Origin: Acidimicrobiaceae bacterium
GTDB taxonomy: Bacteria > Actinomycetota > Acidimicrobiia > Acidimicrobiales > Poriferisodalaceae
Assembly: GCA_002722565.1 (NCBI GenBank)
Contig: PBMG01000007.1
Coordinates: 230,423-294,422 of the forward strand
Length of the DNA stretch: 64,000 bases
Direction: 5' to 3'
The first letter of the stretch is position 1; every line of letters starts with the position of its first letter. Shown here in pieces: positions 53,963 to 61,615 of this stretch. The translations under genes and the position numbers were made by a program. The notes under the pieces were generated by a model that did not search any database, was not told where the DNA came from, and saw only the letters and a program-made list of their open reading frames with translations.

Positions 53963-54496
53963 ATGAATACAGAGTCACAAAGTCACCTCGAACTAATATT
54001 TTCTTTGGTCGAACCGCTAGTCGAAGCTGCCGGACACACGCTTTACGACATTCAACAGAATGGCGGAACATTGGCCGTGCTGGTGGATAGCGATGATGGC
54101 CTGGGTGTCGATGAGCTGTCAGGTTTGAGTCATTCGGTATCTGCGGTCTTAGATGAGCATGACCCAATACCGGGTAGGTATACCTTGGAGATTTCGACTC
54201 CTGGCGTCGAACGTCGTCTACGGCAAGAAAAGCATTTCTCAGGAGCCGTGGGCGAGACGGTCAATATAAGGACTAACCCAGGGCCAGAAGGTCGACGCCG
54301 GATCGTGGGTACCTTGCTAGATATTGATGGCGGAGTATTGACGATTGATAGCTCTGACTTGGGTGCCACCACAGTCCACCTCACGGAAGTCGAAAAGGCA
54401 CGGACAGTCTTCGAATGGGGGCCTGCTCCGAAGCCGGGCTCTCCTGGCAAGAAAAATGGATCTAACAATAACCACAAGGGAGGAAGTCAACGATGA
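53963..54496 (+). CDS. rimP: Ribosome maturation factor RimP
   Basis: The start at 53963, with GGAGGGG at 53954-53960, gives MNTESQSHLELIFSLVEPLV. A longer frame from 53837 runs through the terminator and is rejected. Conserved parts are AAGHTLYDIQQNGGTLAVLV, GVDELSGLSHSVSAVLDEHD and YTLEISTPGVERRLRQEKHF. RimP helps 30S assembly. The tail is Gly/Asn/Lys-rich. Its stop overlaps nusA (ATGA), and it heads rimP-nusA-infB-rbfA-truB. Confidence 0.93.
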   Translation: MNTESQSHLELIFSLVEPLVEAAGHTLYDIQQNGGTLAVLVDSDDGLGVDELSGLSHSVSAVLDEHDPIPGRYTLEISTPGVERRLRQEKHFSGAVGETVNIRTNPGPEGRRRIVGTLLDIDGGVLTIDSSDLGATTVHLTEVEKARTVFEWGPAPKPGSPGKKNGSNNNHKGGSQR

Positions 54497-55797
54497 CTAC
54501 CCCGGACATGATGGAAGCTCTTCAGGCTCTTGCGGCTGAGAAAGGAATGACGACTGAGTTGCTCCTAGAGGCGGTAGCGAATGGCCTTGAATCCGCATAT
54601 AAACGAATGCCTGAAGCTGCCGACGATGCGTACGTGGTCATAGACGAGACGTTCAATATCTCTGTGATTGCGCAAGAAATCGATGAAGAAGGCAACGTTG
54701 TCCAAGAATGGGATGATACGCCTGAAAACTTCGGCAGGATTGCGGCTCAGACTGCGAGACAGGTCTTGACCCAGCGAATTCGCGAAGTCGAACGTGACAT
54801 GAAATACGACGAGTATGCAGGTCGTGAAGGTGACATCGTCACTGGAATCATTCAGCAGACAGATTCGCGCTACACGCTTCTTGATCTAGGCCGAGTTGAA
54901 GCATTGTTGCCACAATCGGAACAGGTTCCTTATGAAAGGCCTGAACCTAATAGTCGACTAAAGGCATACATCGTCGAAGTTCGAAAGACTGCCAAAGGTC
55001 CCCAAATCGTCGTGTCGCGAACTCATCCGGGGCTGATTCGAGAACTGTTTAAGCTTGAAGTTCCGGAAATTAGCGACGGAATCGTGGAGATGAAGGCCTG
55101 TGCTAGGGAACCTGGGCACAGGACAAAAATTGCTGTTTGGTCAAATGACACCAATATCGACCCAGTAGGGGCTTGCGTTGGGGCAAGAGGGGCTCGTGTC
55201 CGACAAGTAGTTAACGAGCTGCGCGGTGAAAAAATTGACATCGTGCCCTTTTCTGAAGATCAGCATGACTTTGTTGCGAAAGCCTTGTCGCCTGCGAAAG
55301 TTAAGGAAGTGCGATTTCATGAAGTTGAGGGTGTCGCTGAAGTTGTCGTGCCAGATCATCAGCTTTCGTTAGCCATTGGTCGCGAAGGGCAGAACGCTCG
55401 ACTAGCAGCCCGTCTAACAGGTTGGAGAATCGACATTAAAAGCGAAACGCAGATTCTCGATGAAGAGAATGCTTACGCGGACGGGGACTGGGCTGAGGGT
55501 GAGTGGGTTACCGACGCCGAGACAGGTGAGCAAACATGGGTTCCAGCTGACGGAAGTGAAGCTATGACTGCTGATGATTGGGCGACTGCAGCAGAAGAAG
55601 CTGTAGAAGAAGAGAACCCTGAAGAAGATTTAGCTGCTGATGAAAGTGAGAGTGACGCAACGGCGGAAGACAGTTCCTCAGTAGAAGAAGCCTCCGAAGA
55701 GGGTGTTGTCGAAGAAACTGAGGGCAATGAGTCCCCAATCGACACGGATGAAGACCAAGAAACTGTTGAAGAGGAAGAAGAACAGTCGAATAACTGA
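54493..55797 (+). CDS. nusA: Transcription termination/antitermination protein NusA
   Basis: Of 434 residues, the N domain is [20 protein letters not shown] then LESAYKRMP. The S1 domain (about 110-180) is [20 protein letters not shown], followed by two KH domains with [40 protein letters not shown] and [20 protein letters not shown]. The final ~85 residues are acidic and disordered-looking. It controls pausing, termination and rRNA antitermination. It overlaps rimP. The ylxR gene usually found next is missing; a structured RNA region follows instead. Confidence 0.95.
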   Translation: MTTPDMMEALQALAAEKGMTTELLLEAVANGLESAYKRMPEAADDAYVVIDETFNISVIAQEIDEEGNVVQEWDDTPENFGRIAAQTARQVLTQRIREVERDMKYDEYAGREGDIVTGIIQQTDSRYTLLDLGRVEALLPQSEQVPYERPEPNSRLKAYIVEVRKTAKGPQIVVSRTHPGLIRELFKLEVPEISDGIVEMKACAREPGHRTKIAVWSNDTNIDPVGACVGARGARVRQVVNELRGEKIDIVPFSEDQHDFVAKALSPAKVKEVRFHEVEGVAEVVVPDHQLSLAIGREGQNARLAARLTGWRIDIKSETQILDEENAYADGDWAEGEWVTDAETGEQTWVPADGSEAMTADDWATAAEEAVEEENPEEDLAADESESDATAEDSSSVEEASEEGVVEETEGNESPIDTDEDQETVEEEEEQSNN

Positions 55798-55799
55798 CC

Positions 55800-55912
55800 A
55801 CTAGCGGTCGAGATACCCGGTAGCGTAACTGTTCGGTCTACGCATGATTATCTACCGGAACCTCGTCACTGTCTGCGAAGATAGATGACATTGGGAACTA
55901 TCCACCGCTAGT
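55800..55912 (+). ncRNA. Candidate structured RNA (multi-stem junction) between nusA and infB
   Basis: Outer stem P1 is ACTAGCGGT (55800-55808) with ACCGCTAGT (55904-55912), nine perfect pairs. P2 nests CGAG/CTCG (55809-55812, 55862-55865), CCGGTAG/CTACCGG (55817-55823, 55852-55858) and CGTA/TACG (55824-55827, 55839-55842). P3 pairs TCA-CTGTCT (55866-55874) with AGATAG-A-TGA (55879-55888), capped by GCGA, a GNRA tetraloop. This makes a multi-branch fold ending 31 bases before the infB start. No known class recognised. Confidence 0.6.
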
Positions 55913-55943
55913 CATTGACCTAAACGACAAGTAAGGAACGCGT

Positions 55944-58742
55944 TTGCCCAAGAATCCACGGGTATATGAACTCGCAAGAGAGTTAGGTTTGACCAACGAC
56001 GAGACGCTCGCGCTCTGCGACGCGCTTGGTATTGATGTCAAAAGCCACTCCTCAAGCGTCCAAATTGCTCAAGCTGATCGGGTTCGACGCAAAGCTGAAC
56101 GAGAAGGTTTAGTAAGAGAAGAACAACCGCCAGACCCAGAAGACGAGAAGAAGGCTCCCGCGAAGAAGAAGGCGCCCGCGAAGAAGAAGGCGCCAGCGAA
56201 GAAGAAGGCGCCAGCGAAGAAGAAGGCGCCCGCGAAGAAGAAGGCGCCAGCGAAGAAGAAGGCGCCAGCGAAGAAGGCTCCAGCAACGCAAGCTCCAACT
56301 CCGCCCAAAGAAGAGGTTTCAGCCCCAGAGGAAAATGAAACCCCTGTTGTCGAGGCAACTCCACCAGCATCGAGCCCGCCAGCCCGACCGCTGGTCACCT
56401 CAAGCGGCCAAGAACCTGCCCGTCGGTCCCCTGAAGAGCCTCCGAGTCGGCCAGTCCCGAAAACCGAGGAGACGCCGGTCGCTCGAGAAGAGCAGACCAG
56501 TCGAGATGAAGAGCAAGACAGTTCAGATATTGGGTCTGCGCCGCCGGCGCCACCGCCTAGGATGCCGGCTCCGCCGCGTTCTGGAAGCGGTAAGCCCATT
56601 CCCCCTCCTCCTGGAGCTCCACCGAAATCAGGTTCAGGACGTGCAATACCACCTCCACCGGGGCCGCCACGGGCGCGACGAGCAGACAACGTAGGTTCTC
56701 CTACCAGTGCGCGACCCGGCGGTCGTTCAACCGGCGGTCCACGTGGACCTAGTCGCCCAGGTGGTCCGGGTGGTCCGGGTGGTCCGGGTGGTCCACCTGT
56801 TGGTCCCGACGGCCCAGGTGGCCGACCTGGTGGCCGACCTGGAGGCCCTCGAGGCGGTCCTCAACAGCAGCGACGGGGAAGAAAACAGAAGCGGCGGAGA
56901 CGTCAGCAAGAAGAACTGCAGCCACAAGAGATGGCGGCCTATACCCCAGTTGACGCCCCGATCCCTGAGGGCGAGATTGTTGTCGAAAGAGGCTCAACGG
57001 CTCAAGAAGTAGCTGGCAAAATGAACCGATCTGCAGCGGATGTTGTGAAATTTTTGTTGCAACAGGGAGAGATGGTTACCGCTACCCAATCCCTCAGTGA
57101 TGACATGGTTGAACTCTTTGCTGCCGAGTTAGGGGCGGAGATTCGGATTGTCGACCCGGGAGCTGAGCAAGAGGAAGAGATTCTCAAAGTCTTAGATATT
57201 GACCTTGACGCGTCCGGGACGGCGCCACGTCCCCCTGTAGTTACGGTTATGGGACACGTGGACCATGGAAAAACCTTGTTGTTGGACCGTATTCGTTCTT
57301 CAAATGTTGTTGACGGCGAGGCTGGAGGCATCACGCAACACATCGGCGCATACCAGGTCGAACGGAACGGTCAAGCCCTGACGTTTATCGACACCCCGGG
57401 CCACGCTGCGTTTACGAGTATGCGTGCTAGGGGGGCCCAAGCTACTGACATCGTCATTTTGGTTGTAGCTGCAGATGATGGAGTTATGCCTCAAACTTTA
57501 GAAGCGATGGATCACGCTCGAGCTGCTGAGGTTCCGATTGTTGTAGCTATCAACAAGATGGACCGTGAAGGGGCTGACGCCAACCGGGTCCTGGCGCAGC
57601 TGGCCGAGAGAGATTTGATTCCTGAGTCATACGGAGGTGACGTCATAACCGTTCCTGTGTCAGCGATGACTGAGGAAGGGATCGACGAACTTTTGGATCA
57701 GATCGTTCTTGTCGCAGAACTAGAAGAACTTCAAGCAAGCCCAGACGGGCGTGCCATAGGAACTGTCCTTGAGGCCAATCTTGATAAGGGAAGAGGACCC
57801 GTGGCCACCGTCCTAGTGCAACAAGGCACTCTTTCTGTAGGTGATCCTATGGTTGCCGGAGCGGCTTGGGGACGAGTCAGAGCAATGGTTGACGACCGAG
57901 GCAACACCGTTACTGAAGCTGGGCCTTCGTCCCCGGTTGAAGTGTTAGGTCTCTCAGAAGTTCCCAGGTCTGGAGATATGTTTACGGTCGCACCGGATGA
58001 AAAGACAGCTAGCCGTGTTGCCGATACTCGCGAGCATTGGCAACGTCAGGCAAATATGGCCACAGCGTCAAGCTCTGGGGGTGGAGGGGCCAAACTTGAG
58101 GACATCTTTAAGCAGATCCAAGCGGGTGAAGCAACCACGTTGAATCTTGTTTTGAAGGCAGATGTTCATGGCTCCTTAGAAGCCGTCACGGAGAGCTTGC
58201 GTAAACTCGAACGCGATGACGTCAAACTTGCTTTTGTGAGTCGAGGGGTAGGGGGTGTCAACGAAAATGACATCCAGCTAGCCGTTGCTTCTAACGCAAC
58301 AATTCTTGGCTTTAACGTTCGGCCCGATAGAAAAGCTCGAGAAGCCGCAGAGGCAGAAAATGTCGAAATTCGGCTATACGAAATCATTTACCAACTCCTC
58401 GAAGATATCGAGAACGCCATGTTGGGGATGCTCGAACCTGAATTCGAAGAGATCGTTACGGGTGAGGCTCAGGTGCGTCAAGTGTTCCGGATATCGGGTG
58501 TCGGTCCTATTGCGGGCTGTTTCGTCGAAAATGGAACTATTGCTGATGGAGCAAAGGTCAGGTTCTTGCGTGAAGGTGCCATCATCTGGAAGGGCGAAGT
58601 AGCTTCGTTGCGCCACTTCCAGGACCCCGCAAAGCAGGTGACAGCTGGCATGGAATGTGGCATAGGGCTGTCCGATTTCACTGACCTCAAAGAAGGCGAC
58701 GTGATCGAAACATACGATGAGCGGGAGATCCCAATCGCCTAG
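55944..58742 (+). CDS. infB: Translation initiation factor IF-2
   Basis: This 932-residue protein begins [20 protein letters not shown] (IF2-N), then a lysine/alanine/proline repeat (about 69-114), a proline/glycine/arginine-rich region to ~330, a second IF2-N-like part ([20 protein letters not shown]), and the GTPase: [20 protein letters not shown] near 431-450, [20 protein letters not shown] and [20 protein letters not shown]. Domains II-IV follow. It places initiator tRNA on the 30S. The TTG start has AAGGA six bases upstream; this weak codon and the RNA fold before it suggest controlled expression. Confidence 0.95.
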   Translation: MPKNPRVYELARELGLTNDETLALCDALGIDVKSHSSSVQIAQADRVRRKAEREGLVREEQPPDPEDEKKAPAKKKAPAKKKAPAKKKAPAKKKAPAKKKAPAKKKAPAKKAPATQAPTPPKEEVSAPEENETPVVEATPPASSPPARPLVTSSGQEPARRSPEEPPSRPVPKTEETPVAREEQTSRDEEQDSSDIGSAPPAPPPRMPAPPRSGSGKPIPPPPGAPPKSGSGRAIPPPPGPPRARRADNVGSPTSARPGGRSTGGPRGPSRPGGPGGPGGPGGPPVGPDGPGGRPGGRPGGPRGGPQQQRRGRKQKRRRRQQEELQPQEMAAYTPVDAPIPEGEIVVERGSTAQEVAGKMNRSAADVVKFLLQQGEMVTATQSLSDDMVELFAAELGAEIRIVDPGAEQEEEILKVLDIDLDASGTAPRPPVVTVMGHVDHGKTLLLDRIRSSNVVDGEAGGITQHIGAYQVERNGQALTFIDTPGHAAFTSMRARGAQATDIVILVVAADDGVMPQTLEAMDHARAAEVPIVVAINKMDREGADANRVLAQLAERDLIPESYGGDVITVPVSAMTEEGIDELLDQIVLVAELEELQASPDGRAIGTVLEANLDKGRGPVATVLVQQGTLSVGDPMVAGAAWGRVRAMVDDRGNTVTEAGPSSPVEVLGLSEVPRSGDMFTVAPDEKTASRVADTREHWQRQANMATASSSGGGGAKLEDIFKQIQAGEATTLNLVLKADVHGSLEAVTESLRKLERDDVKLAFVSRGVGGVNENDIQLAVASNATILGFNVRPDRKAREAAEAENVEIRLYEIIYQLLEDIENAMLGMLEPEFEEIVTGEAQVRQVFRISGVGPIAGCFVENGTIADGAKVRFLREGAIIWKGEVASLRHFQDPAKQVTAGMECGIGLSDFTDLKEGDVIETYDEREIPIA
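56160..56282 (+). repeat. 18-bp tandem repeat coding AKKKAP in infB
   Basis: Six copies of GCGAAGAAGAAGGCGCC(C/A) run from 56160 to 56267, then a shortened copy to 56282. They encode repeated AKKKAP, a basic flexible linker. Near-identical units suggest recent slippage, so copy number may differ between strains. The reverse strand gives a long false frame of repeated FFFAGA. Confidence 0.85.
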
Positions 58743-58772
58743 CGAAAACAGATTTACTCGAGAGGCTGACTA

Positions 58773-59174
58773 ATGAATAAAAAACGGGGTCGCCAGGGAA
58801 GAAGCGGACAGAGCTATGACCGCACCGATCGCGTCTCTGGGTTAATTCGTGAAATCGTAGCGAGTGAGTTAGAACGCATCGACGATCCCCGGTTGTTTCT
58901 GGTATCTCTAACCGGTGTAGACGTGGATCGAGAATTGGCTCATGCCACTGTTTGGTTCCATTCTTCTGAAGACGATGCTCTTGAGGAAGTGTCTGAAGCA
59001 CTTGAAAGTCACCGGCAAAGGATGCAACAAGCCCTAGCTCGTCAATCCAGAATGCGTCGTACGCCCGCCATTCACTTTCAACCGGATAGGTCTATTCAAG
59101 AAGCTGGACGGATCGAGTCCATTCTGGAAGAACTCAATATGGATGGATCTGATAGGCAGACCGAAACTGACTAA
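58773..59174 (+). CDS. rbfA: Ribosome-binding factor A
   Basis: This 133-residue protein contains TDRVSGLIREIVASELERID and DPRLFLVSLTGVDVDRELAH, ATVWFHSSEDDALEEV and ARQSRMRRTPAIHFQPDRSI, the KH-like RbfA fold. It matures the 16S 5' end at low temperature. ATG follows AGAGGCTGAC. TAATG overlap with truB; the DHH-phosphoesterase gene often between them is absent. Confidence 0.93.
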   Translation: MNKKRGRQGRSGQSYDRTDRVSGLIREIVASELERIDDPRLFLVSLTGVDVDRELAHATVWFHSSEDDALEEVSEALESHRQRMQQALARQSRMRRTPAIHFQPDRSIQEAGRIESILEELNMDGSDRQTETD

Positions 59175-60037
59175 TGGGACGCAAGCCAGCAACCGTTCAT
59201 GGAATGGCACTCATCGACAAACCAGCAGGCATGACGTCCCACGACGTTGTTGCTCAATTGCGAAAACGTTTTGGGGAACGTCGAATTGGCCATGCTGGAA
59301 CTCTGGACCCTGATGCCACGGGCCTGCTTGTAATAGGAGTAGGCAAGGCCACGAGGTTGCTGCGTTTTGCGACAGCTTCATTCAAGACTTACGAAGTTGA
59401 GATAGTTCTGGGCGTTGAAACTGACACGCTTGACTCCTCAGGCCAGATCGTGGCTGAACATCGCATGTCGTTAGATCCAACTGAAGTTGTAGAAGCAGCT
59501 AGCGCGCTCACCGGAGAAATCGAACAAATCCCACCGATGGTGTCGGCACGACGCATTGGAGGTCGGAGATTGCATGAACTTGCTCGCGAAGGGATTGAGG
59601 TGGATCGCGAAGCTCGTACTGTTCAAATACGAAAATTCGATATTCGGCCTACTGACGATCCGATGATCTGGCGCGCTGTTGTGGACTGCTCTGCAGGTAC
59701 GTACATAAGGACTTTGGGGGCTGATCTTGGAATTGCACTTCAAGGTGGAGCCCACATACGGAATCTGCGTAGAACGCAAAGCGGGGTTTTCGATATTGGA
59801 GAAGGCGACAAAATCGCTGAAGCCACTCTGCGACCGGTTTTAGAACTTGTACGAGGTCTTGATCGGGTTGTTTTGACTAATGAGGAGATGCTGCTAGTTC
59901 GCAATGGTGGCCGATTGGCAAATGAACGTGTAGCTGGCGTAGGGCCTTGGGCGCTGACTGATTCGTCTTCGAACTTGATCGCCGTACATGAAAAAATAGA
60001 TAACCAAGTGGTTGCGGGAGTTGTTTTACCGGAGTAG
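59174..60037 (+). CDS. truB: tRNA pseudouridine(55) synthase TruB
   Basis: This 287-residue protein has GMALIDKPAGMTSHDVVAQL, GHAGTLDPDATGLLVIGVGK with the catalytic aspartate (GTLDPxATG), YEVEIVLGVETDTLDSSGQI and VDCSAGTYIRTLGADLGIAL. It makes Psi55 in the T-loop of tRNAs. Its ATG overlaps the rbfA stop. Confidence 0.95.
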   Translation: MGRKPATVHGMALIDKPAGMTSHDVVAQLRKRFGERRIGHAGTLDPDATGLLVIGVGKATRLLRFATASFKTYEVEIVLGVETDTLDSSGQIVAEHRMSLDPTEVVEAASALTGEIEQIPPMVSARRIGGRRLHELAREGIEVDREARTVQIRKFDIRPTDDPMIWRAVVDCSAGTYIRTLGADLGIALQGGAHIRNLRRTQSGVFDIGEGDKIAEATLRPVLELVRGLDRVVLTNEEMLLVRNGGRLANERVAGVGPWALTDSSSNLIAVHEKIDNQVVAGVVLPE

Positions 60038-60113
60038 CTAGTTTCAAAAACAACGCTAGGTCTATTAGTGCTTTCGAGTCGCACTCAGAGGGCCGTCCGG
60101 GTAAGTTGAGCTT

Positions 60114-61058
60114 GTGGAGATCATTCGCGACCTCGCTTGGTCGCCAACCCTGGAGCAAGGCAGCGTAGTAACCGTCGGAGAATACGATGGAGTTCACCGG
60201 GGGCATCGAACCATCGTTTCTGAAATGCATCGGTTGGCAGCAGAACGTGGTTGTGCCACGGCTGTTGTCACATTCGACCGACATCCCGCCACTATTGTTC
60301 GGCCGGAATCTGCGCCGTTGCTGTTGTGTGATCTAGACCACAAGCTGGAGCTCTTGGCTGAGACTGGAGTTGATTACACGCTGGTTGTTGAATTCACCCC
60401 CGAACAAGCGGAGGTCCCTGCAGAAGTTTTTGCGCGGCAAGTACTTGTTGACTGTCTCCAGGCTCGAGCCGTCGTCGTCGGCGCAGATTTTCATTTTGGG
60501 AAGGGTCGTCGCGGAAATGTTGAAACCCTCGGTGTAGTCGGCGAAGAATTCGGATACGAGGTAATCGGACTTCCCCTGGTCAAACACCTAACCGGCGAAG
60601 GCGAAGTAATTTCATCGACTTCGATAAGGGCCGCCTTATCTGATGGGGACGTTGAGAAAGCTCACCGACTGTTAGGAAGGCCATTCGAAGTTAGAGGAGT
60701 GGTGACTCCAGGTGATCGAAGAGGGCGAACAATTGGGTTTCCCACAGCGAATATTCCTACAACCACTGATTTGCAAGTGCCTGCCGACGGGGTATACGCG
60801 GCTTGGTATATCAAGGAGGATGGGAAGCAATATCCCGCAGCAGTCAACATTGGGAACCGACCTACTTTTTATGATGATGCAGATAGATCATTGATTGAGG
60901 CACATTTGATCGGGTTTCGTGGTGACTTGTATGGAGAATCAGCGAAAATCCGTTTTGTGCGCCGTTTACGTGGAGAAAGAAAATTTGCGGGCATTGAGGC
61001 CTTAAAAGAACAACTTGTGAAAGACGTGGCGGATGCTTCCAAGTGCTTGTCCGACTGA
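60114..61058 (+). CDS. ribF: Bifunctional riboflavin kinase / FAD synthetase
   Basis: Of 314 residues, the N-terminal adenylyltransferase has VVTVGEYDGVHRGHRTIVSE (the GxFDGxHxGH type) and VVVGADFHFGKGRRGNVETL, with VISSTSIRAALSDGDVEKAH. The C-terminal kinase has RTIGFPTANIPTTTDLQVPA, DGVYAAWYI and AVNIGNRPTFYDD. It makes FMN and FAD. GTG start at 60114; 76 bases follow truB, and rpsO lies after the usual ribF-rpsO spacing. Confidence 0.94.
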   Translation: MEIIRDLAWSPTLEQGSVVTVGEYDGVHRGHRTIVSEMHRLAAERGCATAVVTFDRHPATIVRPESAPLLLCDLDHKLELLAETGVDYTLVVEFTPEQAEVPAEVFARQVLVDCLQARAVVVGADFHFGKGRRGNVETLGVVGEEFGYEVIGLPLVKHLTGEGEVISSTSIRAALSDGDVEKAHRLLGRPFEVRGVVTPGDRRGRTIGFPTANIPTTTDLQVPADGVYAAWYIKEDGKQYPAAVNIGNRPTFYDDADRSLIEAHLIGFRGDLYGESAKIRFVRRLRGERKFAGIEALKEQLVKDVADASKCLSD

Positions 61059-61104
61059 GAGCATGCCTGCATTAAGTTGGAACTTGGCTGTTAGAATGCC
61101 ATTT

Positions 61105-61135
61105 GGCGCGTAATTAGCGTGCCGGCCAAAAGCCG
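61105..61135 (+). promoter_or_regulatory. Possible rpsO leader hairpins
   Basis: GGCGCGT (61105-61111) pairs with GCGTGCC (61117-61123) including G-U pairs, loop AATTA. CGGC-CAAAA-GCCG (61123-61135) forms a second short stem sharing one base. They lie 50-80 bases before rpsO. S15 is known to repress its own mRNA through leader folds in several phyla, so this is a candidate site. Confidence 0.35.
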
Positions 61136-61184
61136 CAACACCAACCACGAAGCGGCCTGAAGTTATACCTGAGGAAATGAAAAT

Positions 61185-61442
61185 ATGGCCGAAAAATCCG
61201 ACACCATGATGGCGCACCGGCAACACGAGACTGATACAGGATCACCAGAGGTACAGGTAGCGCTCCTCACCGACCGGATAAACGATCTCACTGAACACTT
61301 GAAGGACCACCAAAAGGACCACCACAGCAGGCGCGGATTGCTAAAACTTGTAGGACGCCGTCGCCGACTATTGAACTATCTCGACAAAAATGACGTTGAG
61401 CGTTACCGAGCGCTGATTGCCAAACTCGGTTTACGTCGCTGA
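61185..61442 (+). CDS. rpsO: 30S ribosomal protein S15
   Basis: This 85-residue protein contains [40 protein letters not shown] and [20 protein letters not shown], the full S15 four-helix pattern that binds 16S rRNA and S6/S18. GAGGAAATG lies before the ATG. It is followed by pnp, the classic pair. Confidence 0.96.
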   Translation: MAEKSDTMMAHRQHETDTGSPEVQVALLTDRINDLTEHLKDHQKDHHSRRGLLKLVGRRRRLLNYLDKNDVERYRALIAKLGLRR

Positions 61443-61443
61443 T

Positions 61444-61596
61444 CGACAACAGTGGCCCCGGCTACTGATGTCACTATCGACCGAAGCTCGCAAAGACCCC
61501 CAATCCAGCACCAATTGGTTGTCGTCGCTCCCTCACCTAACCCGGAGTGGTCGACGTCTACCAACTGAATGCAAATTATGGCGAGAAGGCCTCGCC
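61444..61596 (+). promoter_or_regulatory. Structured rpsO-pnp intergenic RNA
   Basis: CGACAAC (61444-61450) can pair with GTTGTCG (61518-61524), and GGCGAG-AAGGC-CTCGCC (61580-61596) forms a hairpin directly before AAGGAG (61598-61603) and the pnp ATG. In E. coli an RNase III-cut hairpin here lets PNPase repress its own mRNA; these stems could play that part. Confidence 0.4.
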
Positions 61597-61615
61597 GAAG
61601 GAGTAGAAGAAAACT

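Noticed and set aside
56069-56689. Long reverse frame with repeated FFFAGA
   Set aside because: It is the antisense of the AKKKAP repeat and proline/glycine-rich part of infB; low complexity and no independent signal.
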